From NCBI RefSeq assembly GCF_008641045.1, contig NW_022195082.1:248001-312000 (forward strand): a DNA stretch of 64,000 bases. Reading direction: 5' to 3'. Shown here piece after piece: positions 37,717 through 49,653 of the stretch. The notes under the pieces were generated by a model, which made no database searches, was not told the DNA's origin, and saw only the letters and a list, made by a program, of their open reading frames with translations. The stretch comes from Pistacia vera. Its lineage: Eukaryota; Streptophyta; Magnoliopsida; Sapindales; Anacardiaceae. The position numbers and the translations under genes were made by a program. How positions within the stretch are numbered: the first letter of the stretch is position 1; each line of letters opens with the position of its first letter.

Positions 37717-37754
<38 letters not shown>

Positions 37755-37930
37755 AAACTTTATGTGTCTAAAACTATAAATAAATTTAGTTTTTTTTCTT
37801 TTCATTTGACATGACTTATGAAATGTAAAGTATTTTACATTTTAAATTAAATATATATGTGTTATATTATGGAATTTAATACAATTGTTTTTGTAAAAAT
37901 AGAAAAATAAATTATATTTCTCTTTAATTT
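36576..37930 (+). other. AT-rich part of the CACTA cargo
   Basis: No gene. A possible SINE fragment lies at about 36,745-36,935, with a tRNA-like B box GGTTCAATTCC at 36,789-36,799. A (TA)n run lies at 37,726-37,750. This starts the 4.77-kb segment that is missing from the related locus at about 54,200. Confidence 0.4.
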
Positions 37931-38132
37931 CCTTGATTGAAGCCTTTCCCTCATCCTTCAACCTCTGCAACTTCTCATCTCCTCTTTCTCAAACTCTCAC
38001 CCTTAAACCCTAAATTTAGCCAAGCCCAAGCATGCCAACTTTTAATCTCTTTTCTTAGCAAGCAAAACCCTACACCCTACACCCTTCTCCTTCTTTCTCC
38101 CTCTCACAACCCACATGTTAACTATTTCAAGC

Positions 38133-38445
38133 ATGAAGTCTCTTATAGCCCCACCATTCACACACACACCCTTGTCTCTTTACCTAACAAAGGCCTCACC
38201 TTTCGCCTCAAAATCCAATTTTTGTAACGGTACAACTCTTCAAACCCTAAGATTTATCTATACTGAACCTAAAACCCAATGGCTTCGCCTAAATTCCCGC
38301 TTTTTTCTGTTCAAAATCGAATCTTGCAAACCAAGGCCTCTAATTCTTCATCATCAGATGAAATTCACGTGATTGTGGGACCCATGTTTGCCGAAAAAAC
38401 GACCATGCTTCTTCGAAGGATCCAAGCGGAGAACGAGAAGGGCAG
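38133..38445 (+). pseudogene. TK1: Thymidine kinase first exon (organelle-type) captured in CACTA
   Basis: Thymidine kinase phosphorylates thymidine in the salvage pathway. From 38,279 the frame gives a leader, then EIHVIVGPMFAEKTTMLLRRIQ, ending at a GT donor at 38,446 (AAGGGCAG|GTATTT). This matches the start of plant TK1 proteins. In the Walker A motif GPMFAGKT, the second Gly is Glu here (GPMFAEKT), which should abolish nucleotide binding. A likely transit peptide begins MKSLIAPPF at 38,133 but in another frame, so a frameshift probably lies in the T run near 38,300. No later TK exon follows, so this is a non-functional capture. Confidence 0.7.
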
Positions 38446-39386
38446 GTATTTTATGAACTGGGTTTGCTTTTAATTTAGGTTTTTGTTTTGTTTGATTATT
38501 GTATGATTTTATGTGGTATGGGGTTTGGCTTGAATTTAGTTTAATCATCTATGTTTGGTTGACAAAGGAGAGTTGCGGAATTAGTTTGAAATTTATGTTT
38601 CGGTTGTTTTATTGTCTTTATGAATCGATAGTACAATGGAAAAGGCAACAGTTTTTCACATGAAAGGTCAAATTTTTGTAATTGTTGAATTTAATTTGAT
38701 GGAATAGAATGTAAAACTGTTTTTGGTCCATGGTGTGGTGGGATTAACACGAGTGAGGTATTATCAGCTGTCAGGCTGGCCCGTGTAAGAATTTCCGCCT
38801 TTTGGACAAAACATTAAAAAGCCTTTTTTTATCTTCCTATGAAATTATTTTTATTCTAGATTTTTTATGGGAAAAGTAAGTGTTTTATTTTTAAATTATC
38901 TTTAATGAATTCCCTGCAGTTCATGTATACCCATATTAGCGCAGTTTGGTTCAGAGTGCCCTCTATGTAAATCTGAATGTCGTGAAGCAAGTACTGTTGT
39001 TTATTTGTGATCTTCATCAAATCCTTGGATACGATTGAAATACAATTCAAAAAGAAAATAAGCACTCGTAGCTTTTGTAATGTTGTAATATGTTTGGCGG
39101 ACTTAAGGCCTTTGCATTTTGTGGAAAATATAGTGACAATCTTTAAAGGATTAGATACTTTTTCTGGGGCCAATATGAATCATTCTCTTTCTTCTGGTAG
39201 GTTTAATTTTTATATCATCGTTTGATGCATTGTTTAATTTTTTTTTTCCTCCTGTATTTTATGTTATTCAGTTCTGTAAATCAAATATTGCAGTTGTTGG
39301 CAGGGTTTTGGACCAATGCCGGTCTCAAGAGTATAATTTAAGTGAATAATCTGTGTCAGCAAATGTGCTAGGTCAAGTTACATATA
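38446..39386 (+). other. Probable TK1 intron remnant
   Basis: AT-rich sequence after the TK1 donor. No further exon or other gene is recognised. Confidence 0.35.
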
Positions 39387-40074
39387 GGGTGTGTTTGGTT
39401 TATTATTTTGGGTAAGATTTTGGGGATAGTATTGGATAGTTGGATAGGGGAGTATTACGAGATAAAATTTAAAAATTTATGAAAAAGCCCCCAAGGTTTG
39501 CTAACTTAATAAACACCCCAATATATTAAACTATTGTAAAATGAAAAAAACACCCCTATCAACCGTAGTGTCAGATTCCGGCCCCCACCGCCGGAATCTA
39601 CCCAGAAAATTGGATAACCACACATATCAGTCGGATCTGACGGGTATTCGATCAATATGGCCTTTTCCGGCCATATCCACCACGATCTGGCCGGAAAAGG
39701 CCAGATCTAAGGCCGGATGTGGCCTTCGATGGTCAGAAAAGGCCATCTTGTCTGTCAACGATGGCCAAGATTTGGCCGTCGTTGACTTTTCCGGCCAGAT
39801 CTGGCCATTACCGGCCATTTCCGGTGGTCATGTGACTGCTGTGACAAATTCCGGCTACCACCAGCGGTGGTTGCTGGAATTTGGAAAGTATTGGTGGTGG
39901 GGGTGTTTTTGTTAGTTTTTAAACTTTTTTTTGGGGGTATTTAATGAAATTAATTAACTTATGAGGTCTAAAAGTAATTAAAAAAATAGACTAATATTTT
40001 GGGAATAACGTGCCAAACAACATTTGAAGAATAGGATTAAGAATATGGATAAAAACAATAAGTCAAACGCACCC
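39387..40074. mobile_element. Harbinger/Tourist-like MITE
   Basis: The left end GGGTGTGTTTGGTTTATT and the reverse complement of the right end, GGGTGCGTTTGACTTATT, are inverted repeats flanked by ATA on both sides. The interior has repeated 'ccggccagatctggcc'-like palindromes. The frame 39,541-39,915 lies wholly inside and is not a gene. A relative begins at about 46,733. Confidence 0.65.
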
Positions 40075-40091
40075 ATAATCATTATGTTTGA

Positions 40092-40304
40092 GGTAGCAAA
40101 AGTAGAGGATTTGAGATGCTTGGTAAGGGACCAATTGTATGTAATAATGGTCAAGGTCCTGTATCATCACAGCCAAGTACCCAGGTACAGAGTGAAGGCA
40201 TTCAAGAATGTGGAGCTGGCAAAATTGATATGAATCGTGTGGAACAGACATTGCTTGGCAGTCCTTCATTTGATAATATTAAGGGCTCAGACAATGAAAA
40301 TCAG
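40092..40304 (+). other. Unrecognised exon-like segment
   Basis: Just outside the MITE, a frame of moderate composition runs to a GT donor (AATCAG|GTTAAA at 40,305). Its peptide is polar with several Gln, Ser and Gly and a Cys near each end. I recognise no family. It might be another captured exon, since neighbouring cargo is captured coding DNA. Confidence 0.3.
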
Positions 40305-41345
40305 GTTAAATTTTGTTGGCTTTTTCATTTGATAATATTATCATGCACTAATCAGAACATTAATGTTAGATTTTCTAGTTGAGTAGCATACTGCCTTTTG
40401 CCTATAGGATAAATTGCAAATTATTTCGAAAACTGCAAATATTACTGTAAAAACTATTTTTCTTTTACATTAATCGTAAAGTGATACAATGATTACATTA
40501 GTCTATATGATTAATTTTATTTTTATTTTTTTCAAATTTGATATTGCGGGTTGTTGAAAATTCTTAAATGGTTAGGAAAGGTTGCTATGACATTGAAACA
40601 TTCATATTTTGTAAAAAAATTAGTTCATAACATTTTAAATTATGAAAAAATTTATGAGTAAACAATTATTTGGTTGAAAATGACTTTATCAATGTTTTAT
40701 TTTTTATATTAGAATTTTTCTTATGACATCATATTATCTATTTAATATAAAAATATTGCTATAAATTCATAATTAACATTAAATTTGTTAATTATAGCAA
40801 TATTTATTACAATTGATTTTAATCAAAGCAATAAATTATAAATTCTTGATATAAATTATTTGTTCTATTGCAAATAATTATAATATTTAGTTACAAATTA
40901 AAAGTATTCATAAAAAATAATTTTAATATTTAGCTATTAACACTCTATGTCTATAGCAAATAACTATAATATTTAGCTACAAATCAAAAGTATTCATAAC
41001 AAGTAATTTCAATATTTAGCTATTAACACATTATATCCATATCAATATCTTTTGATATATAGATACGATTTCTATATATATGTAGCAAATAATTTAATAT
41101 TTAGTTACGAATTCATTATATATTTGACCAATGATCTTTTTCTTTAGTTACAAATTTAGTGGTCACGTAACCAAAATGTTAATATACTTTGCCATGGATA
41201 TTATTTTTGTAGCAAGAATTTTCTAAGTTTTAGTTATAAAATTATATTTGTGTAGCTAAAATGTAAACATAGTTATGTTGAGTATTCTTCACGGCTATAA
41301 AGGCAAGCTTTTGCTACAAACTTAGTTAAAAAAACTAGTGAGCAG
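40305..41345 (+). other. AT-rich cargo with CACTA-like subterminal repeats
   Basis: Repeats such as 'atttagctacaaatcaaaag' and 'agcaaataactataatattt' at 40,780-41,330 resemble subterminal repeats of a CACTA element. The segment ends with about 50 bases ('cttagttaaaaaaact...gcagaaatgaccaaatttt') that repeat the sequence at 36,525-36,580. It may be the end of a second, related element. Confidence 0.45.
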
Positions 41346-43450
41346 AAATGACCAAATTTTCTATTTATTTACTAAAAACCCATTTCTATATATATAAACC
41401 CAACCTAACTCCCAATCCCTAATTCCCCAATTTCCCCTTTCAATTTGCGCGCATCTTCTCTTCTCCACTCACTACTGCAGTCCATTATTCTTCTCGGCGT
41501 CGTTCATTCATTCAATCTTCTTCTTCCATAGTCCACTCTTCCATAGTCCGCTCTTCTCCACCATCTTCTCGTCCGATTCCAGTCCGTGTTTTGAAGTTCA
41601 CAAATGTCAGTAAACCCAACCTATTTTCATGTTGTAGCTGATCTGGTCATTCAAATCTCACTTGTGTCCAAACATTTTTTATTAATTTACTTTCTTCAGG
41701 CGGTCAAAGTGAGAATCCAGATGGTAAGAGATTGGGGTTGTTGAAAAGCTGCAGGGCATCCCTTCTGATTGAAGCGACTGATAATAATGGGGGGCCTGAA
41801 TTATATAAGCATGAACCAAGGGTAAAAAACAATGACAACTTGGGACCCTCTATTGTTGACCAAGAGTTGGAAGTGTCTACAAGGGTGAGTGACGGAGGTG
41901 AAAGGGCAGATGGAAGGCCTTTGAAGCAGCGACTGCTAGTGGTGGCCAATAGGCTCCCGGTCTCTGCAGGCAGGACAGGTGAAGACTCTTGGTCTCTAGA
42001 GATAAGTGCTAGGGGTCTGATCAGTGCCCTTGGGTAAGTGGCATTTGAACTATCATTTCATTTGTTTGTCCACTCAAATTCTTAATTCTCTTATAGTGTT
42101 TGCATTGTATTTCTTGTTTTATTTGAATATCTCGTTTAGTTTTAATTAATGATATGGCATTTTTCACTTGAATTGAGAAACTATATGCATTATGGATGTA
42201 TTGTTTGAGGTGCGAAGGAGTTGAGGCGAGATGGATATGATGGGCTGGAGTAAATGTGCCAGATGAGATTGGACAGAAAGCACTTACTAAAGCATTGGCT
42301 TAAAAGGTATAAAGTTCTGTCATCGAAATCATTTTGTGATTTAAGTCCTTATTCATTGTTATGTGTTTGTGACATTGGTAAGTAATGACTTTATTATATG
42401 ATTTCTGACATTGGTATCTTACATATGATAAATGTATAAAATACTTGGATGAGAAAACATAGTTCATCAACACTATAATTGTTATTTGCTATTGCAGAGG
42501 TGTATTCCTGTATTCCTTGATGAGGACATTGTTCATCAATACTACAATGGCTATTGCAACAACATCTTGTGGCCTCTTTTTCGTTACCTTGGACTTCTGC
42601 AAGAAGGCTGCTTGGCCACCACCAGGAGTTTCCAGTCTCAGTTTGCTGCATATATAAAGGCAAATCAAATGTTTGCTGAGGCTGTAAACAAACACTATAA
42701 GGATGGAGATGTTGTGTGGTGCCGTGACTACCATCTATTGTTTCTTCCAAAGTGCCTAAAGGACCGCAACAGTGGAATGAAAGTCAGTTGGTTTCTCCAC
42801 ACACCCTTCCCTTCTTCTGAAATCCACAGGACACTTCCATCTCAATCAGATCTGCTGCATGCAGTTCTAGCTGCTGATTTGGTTGGGTGAGTTTTTGTTG
42901 TATTCTGCATGTTGCTTAGAACTGATGAATTTTACTCAGAAACTCAATTTTGGTTGTCATGAATGTTTCTCATGGTAAGGTTATAGCTAGGTTATTCTTT
43001 GATCCAATGAATGTTATAGTTAATAACCTAAAAGACAATAGGCATATTTCTGTTTACACCAACTTTTGTTGCATTGACCTAAGCCTTTGTATTTTAGTTC
43101 TTACAATGTGAGAAAATTAAGTGGATGTAAGGAAAAGCTGTTGTGGGTTTCCCATAATTTATGCTGTTCTTCTATCATGAATCTCTGGACAAATTAACTA
43201 TTCATATTAATCCCCCCTTTATCCATCTAAGGGCCTATTGTTAAGTTTGGATTTCTTAAAGATCCCTTTATCTTAGGTATTATTAGTTTAATCTTTTCCT
43301 AATTTAGCCTGTTTTGTGATTAAGTCAAAGGTCAGATTGGTTCAAATGACATCTCCTATCAGACTCCTATTTACTGTAAATAGAGAGAACTAAGAAAACC
43401 TTATATTGGAATTTCAGTTTCTAGATAGATTGTCTGGGCATCATGTAATT
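41346..43450 (+). pseudogene. TPS1: Trehalose-6-phosphate synthase (class I) fragment, copy 1
   Basis: TPS joins UDP-glucose and glucose-6-phosphate to trehalose-6-phosphate, a sugar-status signal. The promoter-like start (TATA near 41,390; leader to 41,610) precedes an exon at 41,700-42,033 with KQRLLVVANRLPVSA and EDSWSLEIS, typical of plant class I TPS. The next exon, 42,209-42,308, is frameshifted with stops. Exon 42,498-42,886 is open, with IPVFLDEDIVHQYYNGYCNN, WCRDYHLLFLP and HTPFPSSEIHRTLPS. The following intron is cut at about 43,450 by CACTA terminal sequence. The rest of the glycosyltransferase domain and the phosphatase-like domain are absent, so no enzyme can result. It lies wholly inside the CACTA element. 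Confidence 0.8.
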
Positions 43451-43677
43451 TTTTTCTCATAAAAACACCTTTTTGCAACAATTTCATAATAGTGGAAAGT
43501 AATTTACCAAATTTGGTTTAACATTCAGCGTTTAAAATTATTGAAATTTACTACTAATTTTTTGTTTACTAAAATATACATTTTTCAACTAATAATATGT
43601 ACAAATACTTTTATCAAATTACTTTTACCATTCAAAGTCTAATATTTTTGGATTCACCACTATTTTTTTCTCACTAA

Positions 43678-44276
43678 GCCCATCTTAACCACAAACACTA
43701 AATTGGTACAGTTCACACTAAATTGATGTGATTTTTGGTGTGAAACGCTATTGCATTTCCAATCCATTGCACTAAATATTACACTAAAAAGAATTTTCTT
43801 TAGATACTCTTTTTTTTTTCTTTTTATGTAATAACTCTAGTTCTTTATAATATTTTGATGTCTAGAGGATCCTGAACTAATTTATTAGAATATTAAATGT
43901 TTATTTTAGTTTATGTTGTATTTTCTTTTAATCTTAGTGTCTTTAATTAGTGTTAATTTTTATTTTGAGTTTATGTAGTTTAATATTTGCTTAAATAAAG
44001 TTTTATTTTTATTTTTCATTATTTTTTGAATTATATAATTATTATGAATTTATTATTATAAAATATTATAAATAATAACAAATTAACATAAATATAAAAA
44101 CAAAAATAAATAAAAATATTTTTTATAGTGTTGAACAGTGTCATGCCAAATTGACATGCATAAATAGTACTATATCAAATTTGACGTGGCATTATGCATT
44201 GACACCAAATTTGTGTATGTTGGCGTTGGATTGGAGGTCATCTTTTGCGTCATTTTAGAGATGCCCAAAAGGTACA
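43678..44276. mobile_element. MITE inside the CACTA 3' region, with an empty site elsewhere
   Basis: The left end GCCCATCTTAACCAC and the reverse complement of the right end, GGGCATCTCTAAAATGAC, are imperfect inverted repeats. The related sequence at 52,958-52,973 reads straight through ('tctcactaaaaggtac'), which defines the insertion and a short A-rich target duplication. It is non-coding. Confidence 0.6.
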
Positions 44277-44553
44277 TTCTTCAAGTAACTGAATTCTCGA
44301 TACAATTTTAATTACTCTTACACATTTAACATCTAAGGCACAGACTATTTCAAACAGCAATTAGTAACTAAATTGTTAGTCGCTAAAAAAAAAATTTATA
44401 CGTCAAAACCTAATATTTAGTTGCTCATTCTTTCTCGAACAATGATTCTGCAACTAAATGGCATTACGTAAATTTAGATGCACAGACAATTAGCATCTAA
44501 ATTGGATGATCTGCATCTAATTTTGTTAGACGTCAAAATTTTTTCTTGTAGCG

Positions 44554-45641
44554 AATTAATGGTGATACGTCTTGCTAAATTGGAATATAATTTTAATAAA
44601 TATTCTAGGTGCACTATTTGATTTTGAAAATAAATTGATAGGTGAATATGTGGCACGTACCACCTGGTATTCTACATTTCTCTGCTCGGAAACTAAGGCT
44701 CTGCTTGGCATAACTTAATTGGACTAGAGGTTTATTGAAATTGGACTTCTGGATGTTTTATAAAAAAATAAAAAAATTAATTTGTAATAATAGGTATTAC
44801 ACTGACATTTAGAGCGAATTAAAATCCTACTATGAAAGAGTTTTCATATCCCTGCAGGAAAACGTAATTGGTTTTGAAACTGAAATGTGAACTAACAAAG
44901 AATTTACTCTATTTTCCATGAGAAATTTGCAGGATGCATGCATATGCAACCCTCGAGAAACTACTATAATTGTATTCTTCTAAGTCAATAGCGTCAACAT
45001 ATGGCTTGATACATACACAAGTCGTGTCTCATTTTAGTGCTTTCCCTTTCTTTGATTTGGTGACATTTATCTCCACCAATATTGATTTTTCTTCAGCTCT
45101 CTATTGTCTGGTTGGAAGACCATAATATTTGACTTGTAATACGTTGATCTTATCTTATAGAATTAAAAATTTTATAAAATTTATTTTAAATATACATTTC
45201 GTAGTTTTTTTTTTTTTTTTTTTTTAAATTACTGACTTAACTATTACACAACTTGCCTGCAAGAGTTGCTAAAAATTTGCAAAAATTATAATTCAGGCTT
45301 AGAGATTCACTTATAAAAAAAAGTACAAATTCGTAAACTCCTATCAAAGTATCAATTTGTATTTATAAAAGTAAACTCGATCTTGATCTTATATACAAGA
45401 ATTGAGGTCTGTATTTTAAAATCGATCTCTTTATTTAATTCTTGTTTCCACACAAATTATTTAGACTTTTACACATTTTGCCTTCGGAAACACCTGATTT
45501 GCTTGACCAGCTTGCCGCCAGTTGACTCGTACGTCTACTCGGCAAGGCAAATTTTGAGATGCATATCTTCATGTCTCTAATCATTTCTGAAAACAAACTT
45601 AACTAGAAATATTGCTAGCTTTTCCTGTAAATTTATTCTCC
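44554..45641 (+). promoter_or_regulatory. Type A CRK upstream region before CRK4
   Basis: From about 44,770 it matches the CRK1 and CRK5 flanks. The whole 44,050-45,113 stretch also matches the N-bracketed block 60,505-61,598, but is about 30 bases shorter because of scattered deletions. Confidence 0.6.
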
Positions 45642-46426
45642 ATGATCCTTGTGGTTTTTCCTATCTCTCAAGCTTTCTGCCATCACTTTCACAAAAGCAT
45701 TTATCACCCCAGTATTAATCGCCGAGTATGTCCATCCTCCTCTTCTTCTCCATTTCACCATTAACAGCACTTATCACTCCACTCAAGCTTCTCTTATCCT
45801 ATCTTCCTCCAACCCCATTACTATCTACACCTCCAATGACTTTCCCAAGTTCATTTTCCGCAACGCGTCGCAGGCCAAGCTCCTGACGAGGTCTACGGTC
45901 TCTTTCTTGCCGCGTGATCTCAACTCCACCACTTTGCCAACTGTGTTACTTATGCACCAGATACGTACTCAAGTTTGATGATTCGGTGTTGAGTTTGATG
46001 AACGCAGCCGCGAGTAAAGCGTCTGATTCACCGATAAGTTCGCGGGAGCTAAGAAGGAGAATTTTAGAGTTAATGAAACGTTGTATGGGCTTGTGCAGTG
46101 CACACAGGGTTTGTCTAGTAGAGATTGTTTTACATGCCTTCAAGCGCCCATGCTGATTACGATTCTGTTTGGGGTGGGGGAAGAGAGGAGGAAGAGTGTT
46201 GACTCCGAGCTGTATTTCCCGGTTTGAATGTATTCGTTTTTTAATGAATCTTCATTCGACAGTAGCTCCTGGTTCTGTACAGAGTCTCAAGGTAAAGTGA
46301 TTAGCTGCTTGTCATTAACATCGAATATCCCTTTATGATTTATATTTAATGTCAGAAATTTATAGGTGCGTTTATCCTTACTTTCTACAGTATAATACTT
46401 TCTACAGTCTCATGGTAAAGTGATTA

Positions 46427-46690
46427 AGAGAAATGCATATTTAGATAGTCTCACCATCTCATTTGTTTATGTGGCGAGGCCTTCTAATATAAATGACATT
46501 GTGTTGTCATATATTTATTATCTAATTTTTTCTTCATTTACTCATTAGTATGATTTAAAATAATTACCTACAAACCTTCATGAGTAACCCCCATCATAAG
46601 GAATAGTTTTTCAAAATTATAATTTTGTTTTTATTTTATTGGATGGTCTCACCCAATTAGTCAAGTGAGGAGGAGAAACGTCTTACCACG
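46427..46690. mobile_element. MITE related to 774-934 in CRK4 intron 1
   Basis: Shows the same end motifs ('agagaaatgc', 'tggatggtctcaccc', 'agtcaagtgag') as the MITE at 774-934 and as the split copy in CRK5. Boundaries are approximate because of sequence noise. Confidence 0.45.
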
Positions 46691-46732
46691 TCAGTGGAGT
46701 GAAGAGGTGAGAGGATTTCTGGCATTATTTTG

Positions 46733-47180
46733 GGTCCGTTTGTTTATTATTTATCCTATTCTACCTATTCCAATTCCAAATGCACGTTTGTTTCCTTATT
46801 TTCAAAATCTATCCTAAATTAAAAAACCATTTAAACCCCCCTAAGTTTGTTAATTGACAAAAATAGCCCTAGCAAAAAAATTTATAATACAAAAATACCC
46901 CATCCACCCATAGTTGCTAGATTCTGCAACCACCGTCAACGACGGCCATATCTTTGGCCATCGCTGACAGTCAGATCTGGCCTTTTGCTGTCATCGACGA
47001 CCAGATCCAACCGATCTGCGTCATAACGCCAGATTCCGATCAGATTTCGGTGGTGATGGCCAGAATCTGGCACTATAGGTGGGTGGGGTGTTTTTTTTGT
47101 CATTTTATAAAAAATTATATATTAGAGTGTTTAGTTAAGTTAGCAAACCTAGGGAGTTTATTAAGTTGACTTTTATATTA
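46733..47180. mobile_element. Harbinger-like MITE relative, truncated
   Basis: Starts GGGTCCGTTTGTTTATTATT and carries the same theme as 39,387-40,074 (disease-like 'gatctggccttttgctgtc' palindromic core between AT-rich arms). The right terminal repeat is not found. CRK5 intron 1 lacks it. Confidence 0.4.
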
Positions 47181-49653
47181 ATTTATCTATTCATTTATAT
47201 AACATATCATTTTTGTTTAGGAGTCTTTACTGCACACTCTGTAGGTGTTTATATTATTATATTATTTTAATGCAAATCACTGTCATCGTGATAATAAATA
47301 CTAAAATTAACACAAATTTTAATAGTTCTCAATGCAATATTTATGCTATAAGCTCACGTTGTATGTTACGAGTCCTTCCATTTCATGCAATGAAAGCACT
47401 TAATAAATTAAAATATTTTTGACCTGACAAAGTAGGAAAAAGAAGACAACCATTAGGATTGCAATCGGACATTATCCACAATTATAGTACTCATACTCTC
47501 TGGTTATTTCCTGCCGCTTAATGGAGACGATATAAAGGTAATGACTTTTCTGTTTAGTAATGTAAATATATCACTTTAATTTTATGTACAAATTGCAGTG
47601 GGCCTTATTCTTTTATTTTCACATATTCAGTCCTCCAATCAATTAGACACATCATTTTATATAAAAATTTTCATATTTATTGTCATAGTTTAAATTGATC
47701 GTCGACAAAAAGAATATTTTAATTACCTATTTCTTTCATTGTTTGGAAATTGATTCAGTGTGTCTTTGCAGAGGAGAAAGCAAAAAGACAAGCACTTCAA
47801 GTTCGCTCAGGAGATGAGCAAATATTTTACGAGAGAACCATGAGGTGGATCTCAAGATTTCCATTTTCCTTTATGCCAAATCTTTGAGGCTACAAGACTT
47901 TCTCTGATGAAAACAAGCTAGGAGAAGGTGGGTCGGCCCTGTTTACAAGGTAATTATATGGTAAATGTTATATTAAGCTTTTAATTTAGTATCATATTGA
48001 TTTAATATGGTAAGAAGCTAATTTTGTCTGTGGGTTTTGGTTCATATTTTGGATTACAATTGATACGGTGACTATAATATAATTAATTATGATATTATAT
48101 TAATCATGTTGATATGATAATGATGTTAATTTTCTATAAGATTAGCAACCACACTTTGCGATCTGTATATAGACTAGAATCCAAACTTCATGTACATAGT
48201 GTACTATTAAAAGTATAAATTTATAATAATATATCAAATTTATATCAACGTTTTAAACTCAAGTGATATGACACATATTGGGCTTATCATATGAATTATG
48301 TGCATATAATTTATATTTTAAATTATATCATGAAACTAAAGAAGCACTATACACATAAGTACTTGTTTTCCTTTAATAGGCTCTTTATGTTGTGTTTTTA
48401 GTAACAATGGAGATTTGTTTTCAGGGAGTTCTAACAATGGTAAGGAATCGCAGTAAAGAGCTCTCAAGAACATCAGGGCAAGGGGTACAAGAGTTCAAGA
48501 ATGAGTTACCTTAATTGCCAAATTACAACATAAAATCTTGTGAACTGGGATGTTTGCTTAGGGAAAAAGAATTTCTGCTCATCTTGAGTACATGCCCAAC
48601 AAGAGCCTTGATGTTCACCTGTTTGGTTTGCCTCTAAAAACCCTTAATGCTTTCTTACTTCCATTTTGTTTAGCAGGAAGCAGATAAAATATGTAATCTT
48701 AGTTAATTTTTTGATAATTTCATTATCAGATTCAACAATGATATACATCTGGATTGGAAGAGACGCATGAGCATCATAATGAATTGCACGGGGTCTTTTA
48801 TTTACATGAGGATTCTCGACTCAAATTATTCATCGTGATCTCAAGACTAGTATATTTTTTTTTAGATGATAATATGAATCCAAAGATATCAGCTTTGAAT
48901 GGCAATATGGTGGAAATCAAAATGAAGCTAATACTAATAGAGTTTGTGGAACATAGTAATATAATGCTATCTTACAATTTCGTTTTGTTTCCTTATCTTT
49001 GGAAAACATTCCTGAAAAAAAAAAATAGCTTTTAGAGTGAAACCTCTAACCCGAAAAAGTACTGATTATTAACCCTTATTCTCCTTTGTTTTGGTTGAAT
49101 GTTTTATAGTGGATTATGGCTCCAGAGTATGCTATGGATGGAATATTTTCAGTTATCAGACGTTTTTTAGTTTTGGAGTTCTTCTACTAGAGATTATAAG
49201 TGGGAGAAAAAAATACTGGATTTATCATTCAAAAGACAGCCAAAGCCTTATTGCATATGTATGTAACTATCTCCTTATGTGACTTTAAAGAATAATACCG
49301 TAAGTGATATACCCTTAATCTCTGTTAATCATTATTTATCTAATGTTTAGGCATGGAAGCTATGGTGTGAAGGAAAAGCATTAGAGCTATGGACCCAACA
49401 ATGTGCAATCATGTGTTCCAGTTGAATTATTGAAATTCATTCATATTGGATTATTATGTGTTCAGGAAGATCCACAAACAGACCTACTATGTCATCGGTA
49501 GTTGCTATGTGGTAAGTGATACAGTAAACTTGCTAAACCAACCCAACCTGCATTTTCTTTTACTCGGACGGGTGCAAAATCAATCAGTCCACATCACATG
49601 GTAACGGATGCTCTATTAATGAGGTAACCCTTTCAAATTTGGTACCCCGCTAG

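Larger units (their letters stand above)
35281..44553. mobile_element. 9.3-kb non-autonomous CACTA element carrying host gene fragments
   Basis: The left end is CACTACAAGAAAA at 35,281. The right end reads ...TTTTTCTTGTAGCG, whose complement is CGCTACAAGAAAAA (12 of 13 match). The 3-bp flanks are identical: AAT at 35,278-35,280 and 44,554-44,556, the CACTA duplication length. Both ends carry many short subterminal repeats such as 'gcaactaaat' and 'gcatctaaat' in both orientations. There is no transposase. Cargo: a thymidine kinase first exon (38.1-38.4 kb) and TPS1 exons (41.4-42.9 kb), plus nested MITEs. This is the structure of a Pack-type (transduplicating) CACTA. Confidence 0.75.
45642..49653 (+). 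pseudogene. CRK4: full CRK layout, frame broken
   Basis: The seven CRK exons lie in order: 45,642-46,291 (ectodomain, ATG as in CRK5), 47,436-47,537 (membrane), 47,772-47,949, 48,425-48,625, 48,730-48,955, 49,110-49,258 and 49,351-49,653. The sequence is closest to CRK5. Exon 1 is 650 bases against 844, with a larger gap in the middle that joins the end of the first DUF26 domain to FDDSVLS. Every other exon is 2-12 bases short through scattered single losses, which destroys the frame. These small losses may be sequencing error, while the larger exon 1 gaps seem real. MITE-like DNA fills intron 1. Unlike CRK5, intron 1 lacks the 2.7-kb hAT insertion. Confidence 0.7.

Noticed and set aside
37937..38227. 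A 96-codon frame upstream of thymidine kinase
   Set aside because: It overlaps the likely TK1 leader and transit peptide region in another frame and has no recognisable domain.
39541..39915. A 124-codon open frame
   Set aside because: It lies wholly within a MITE with matching ends; its composition comes from 'ccggccagatctggcc'-type palindromes.
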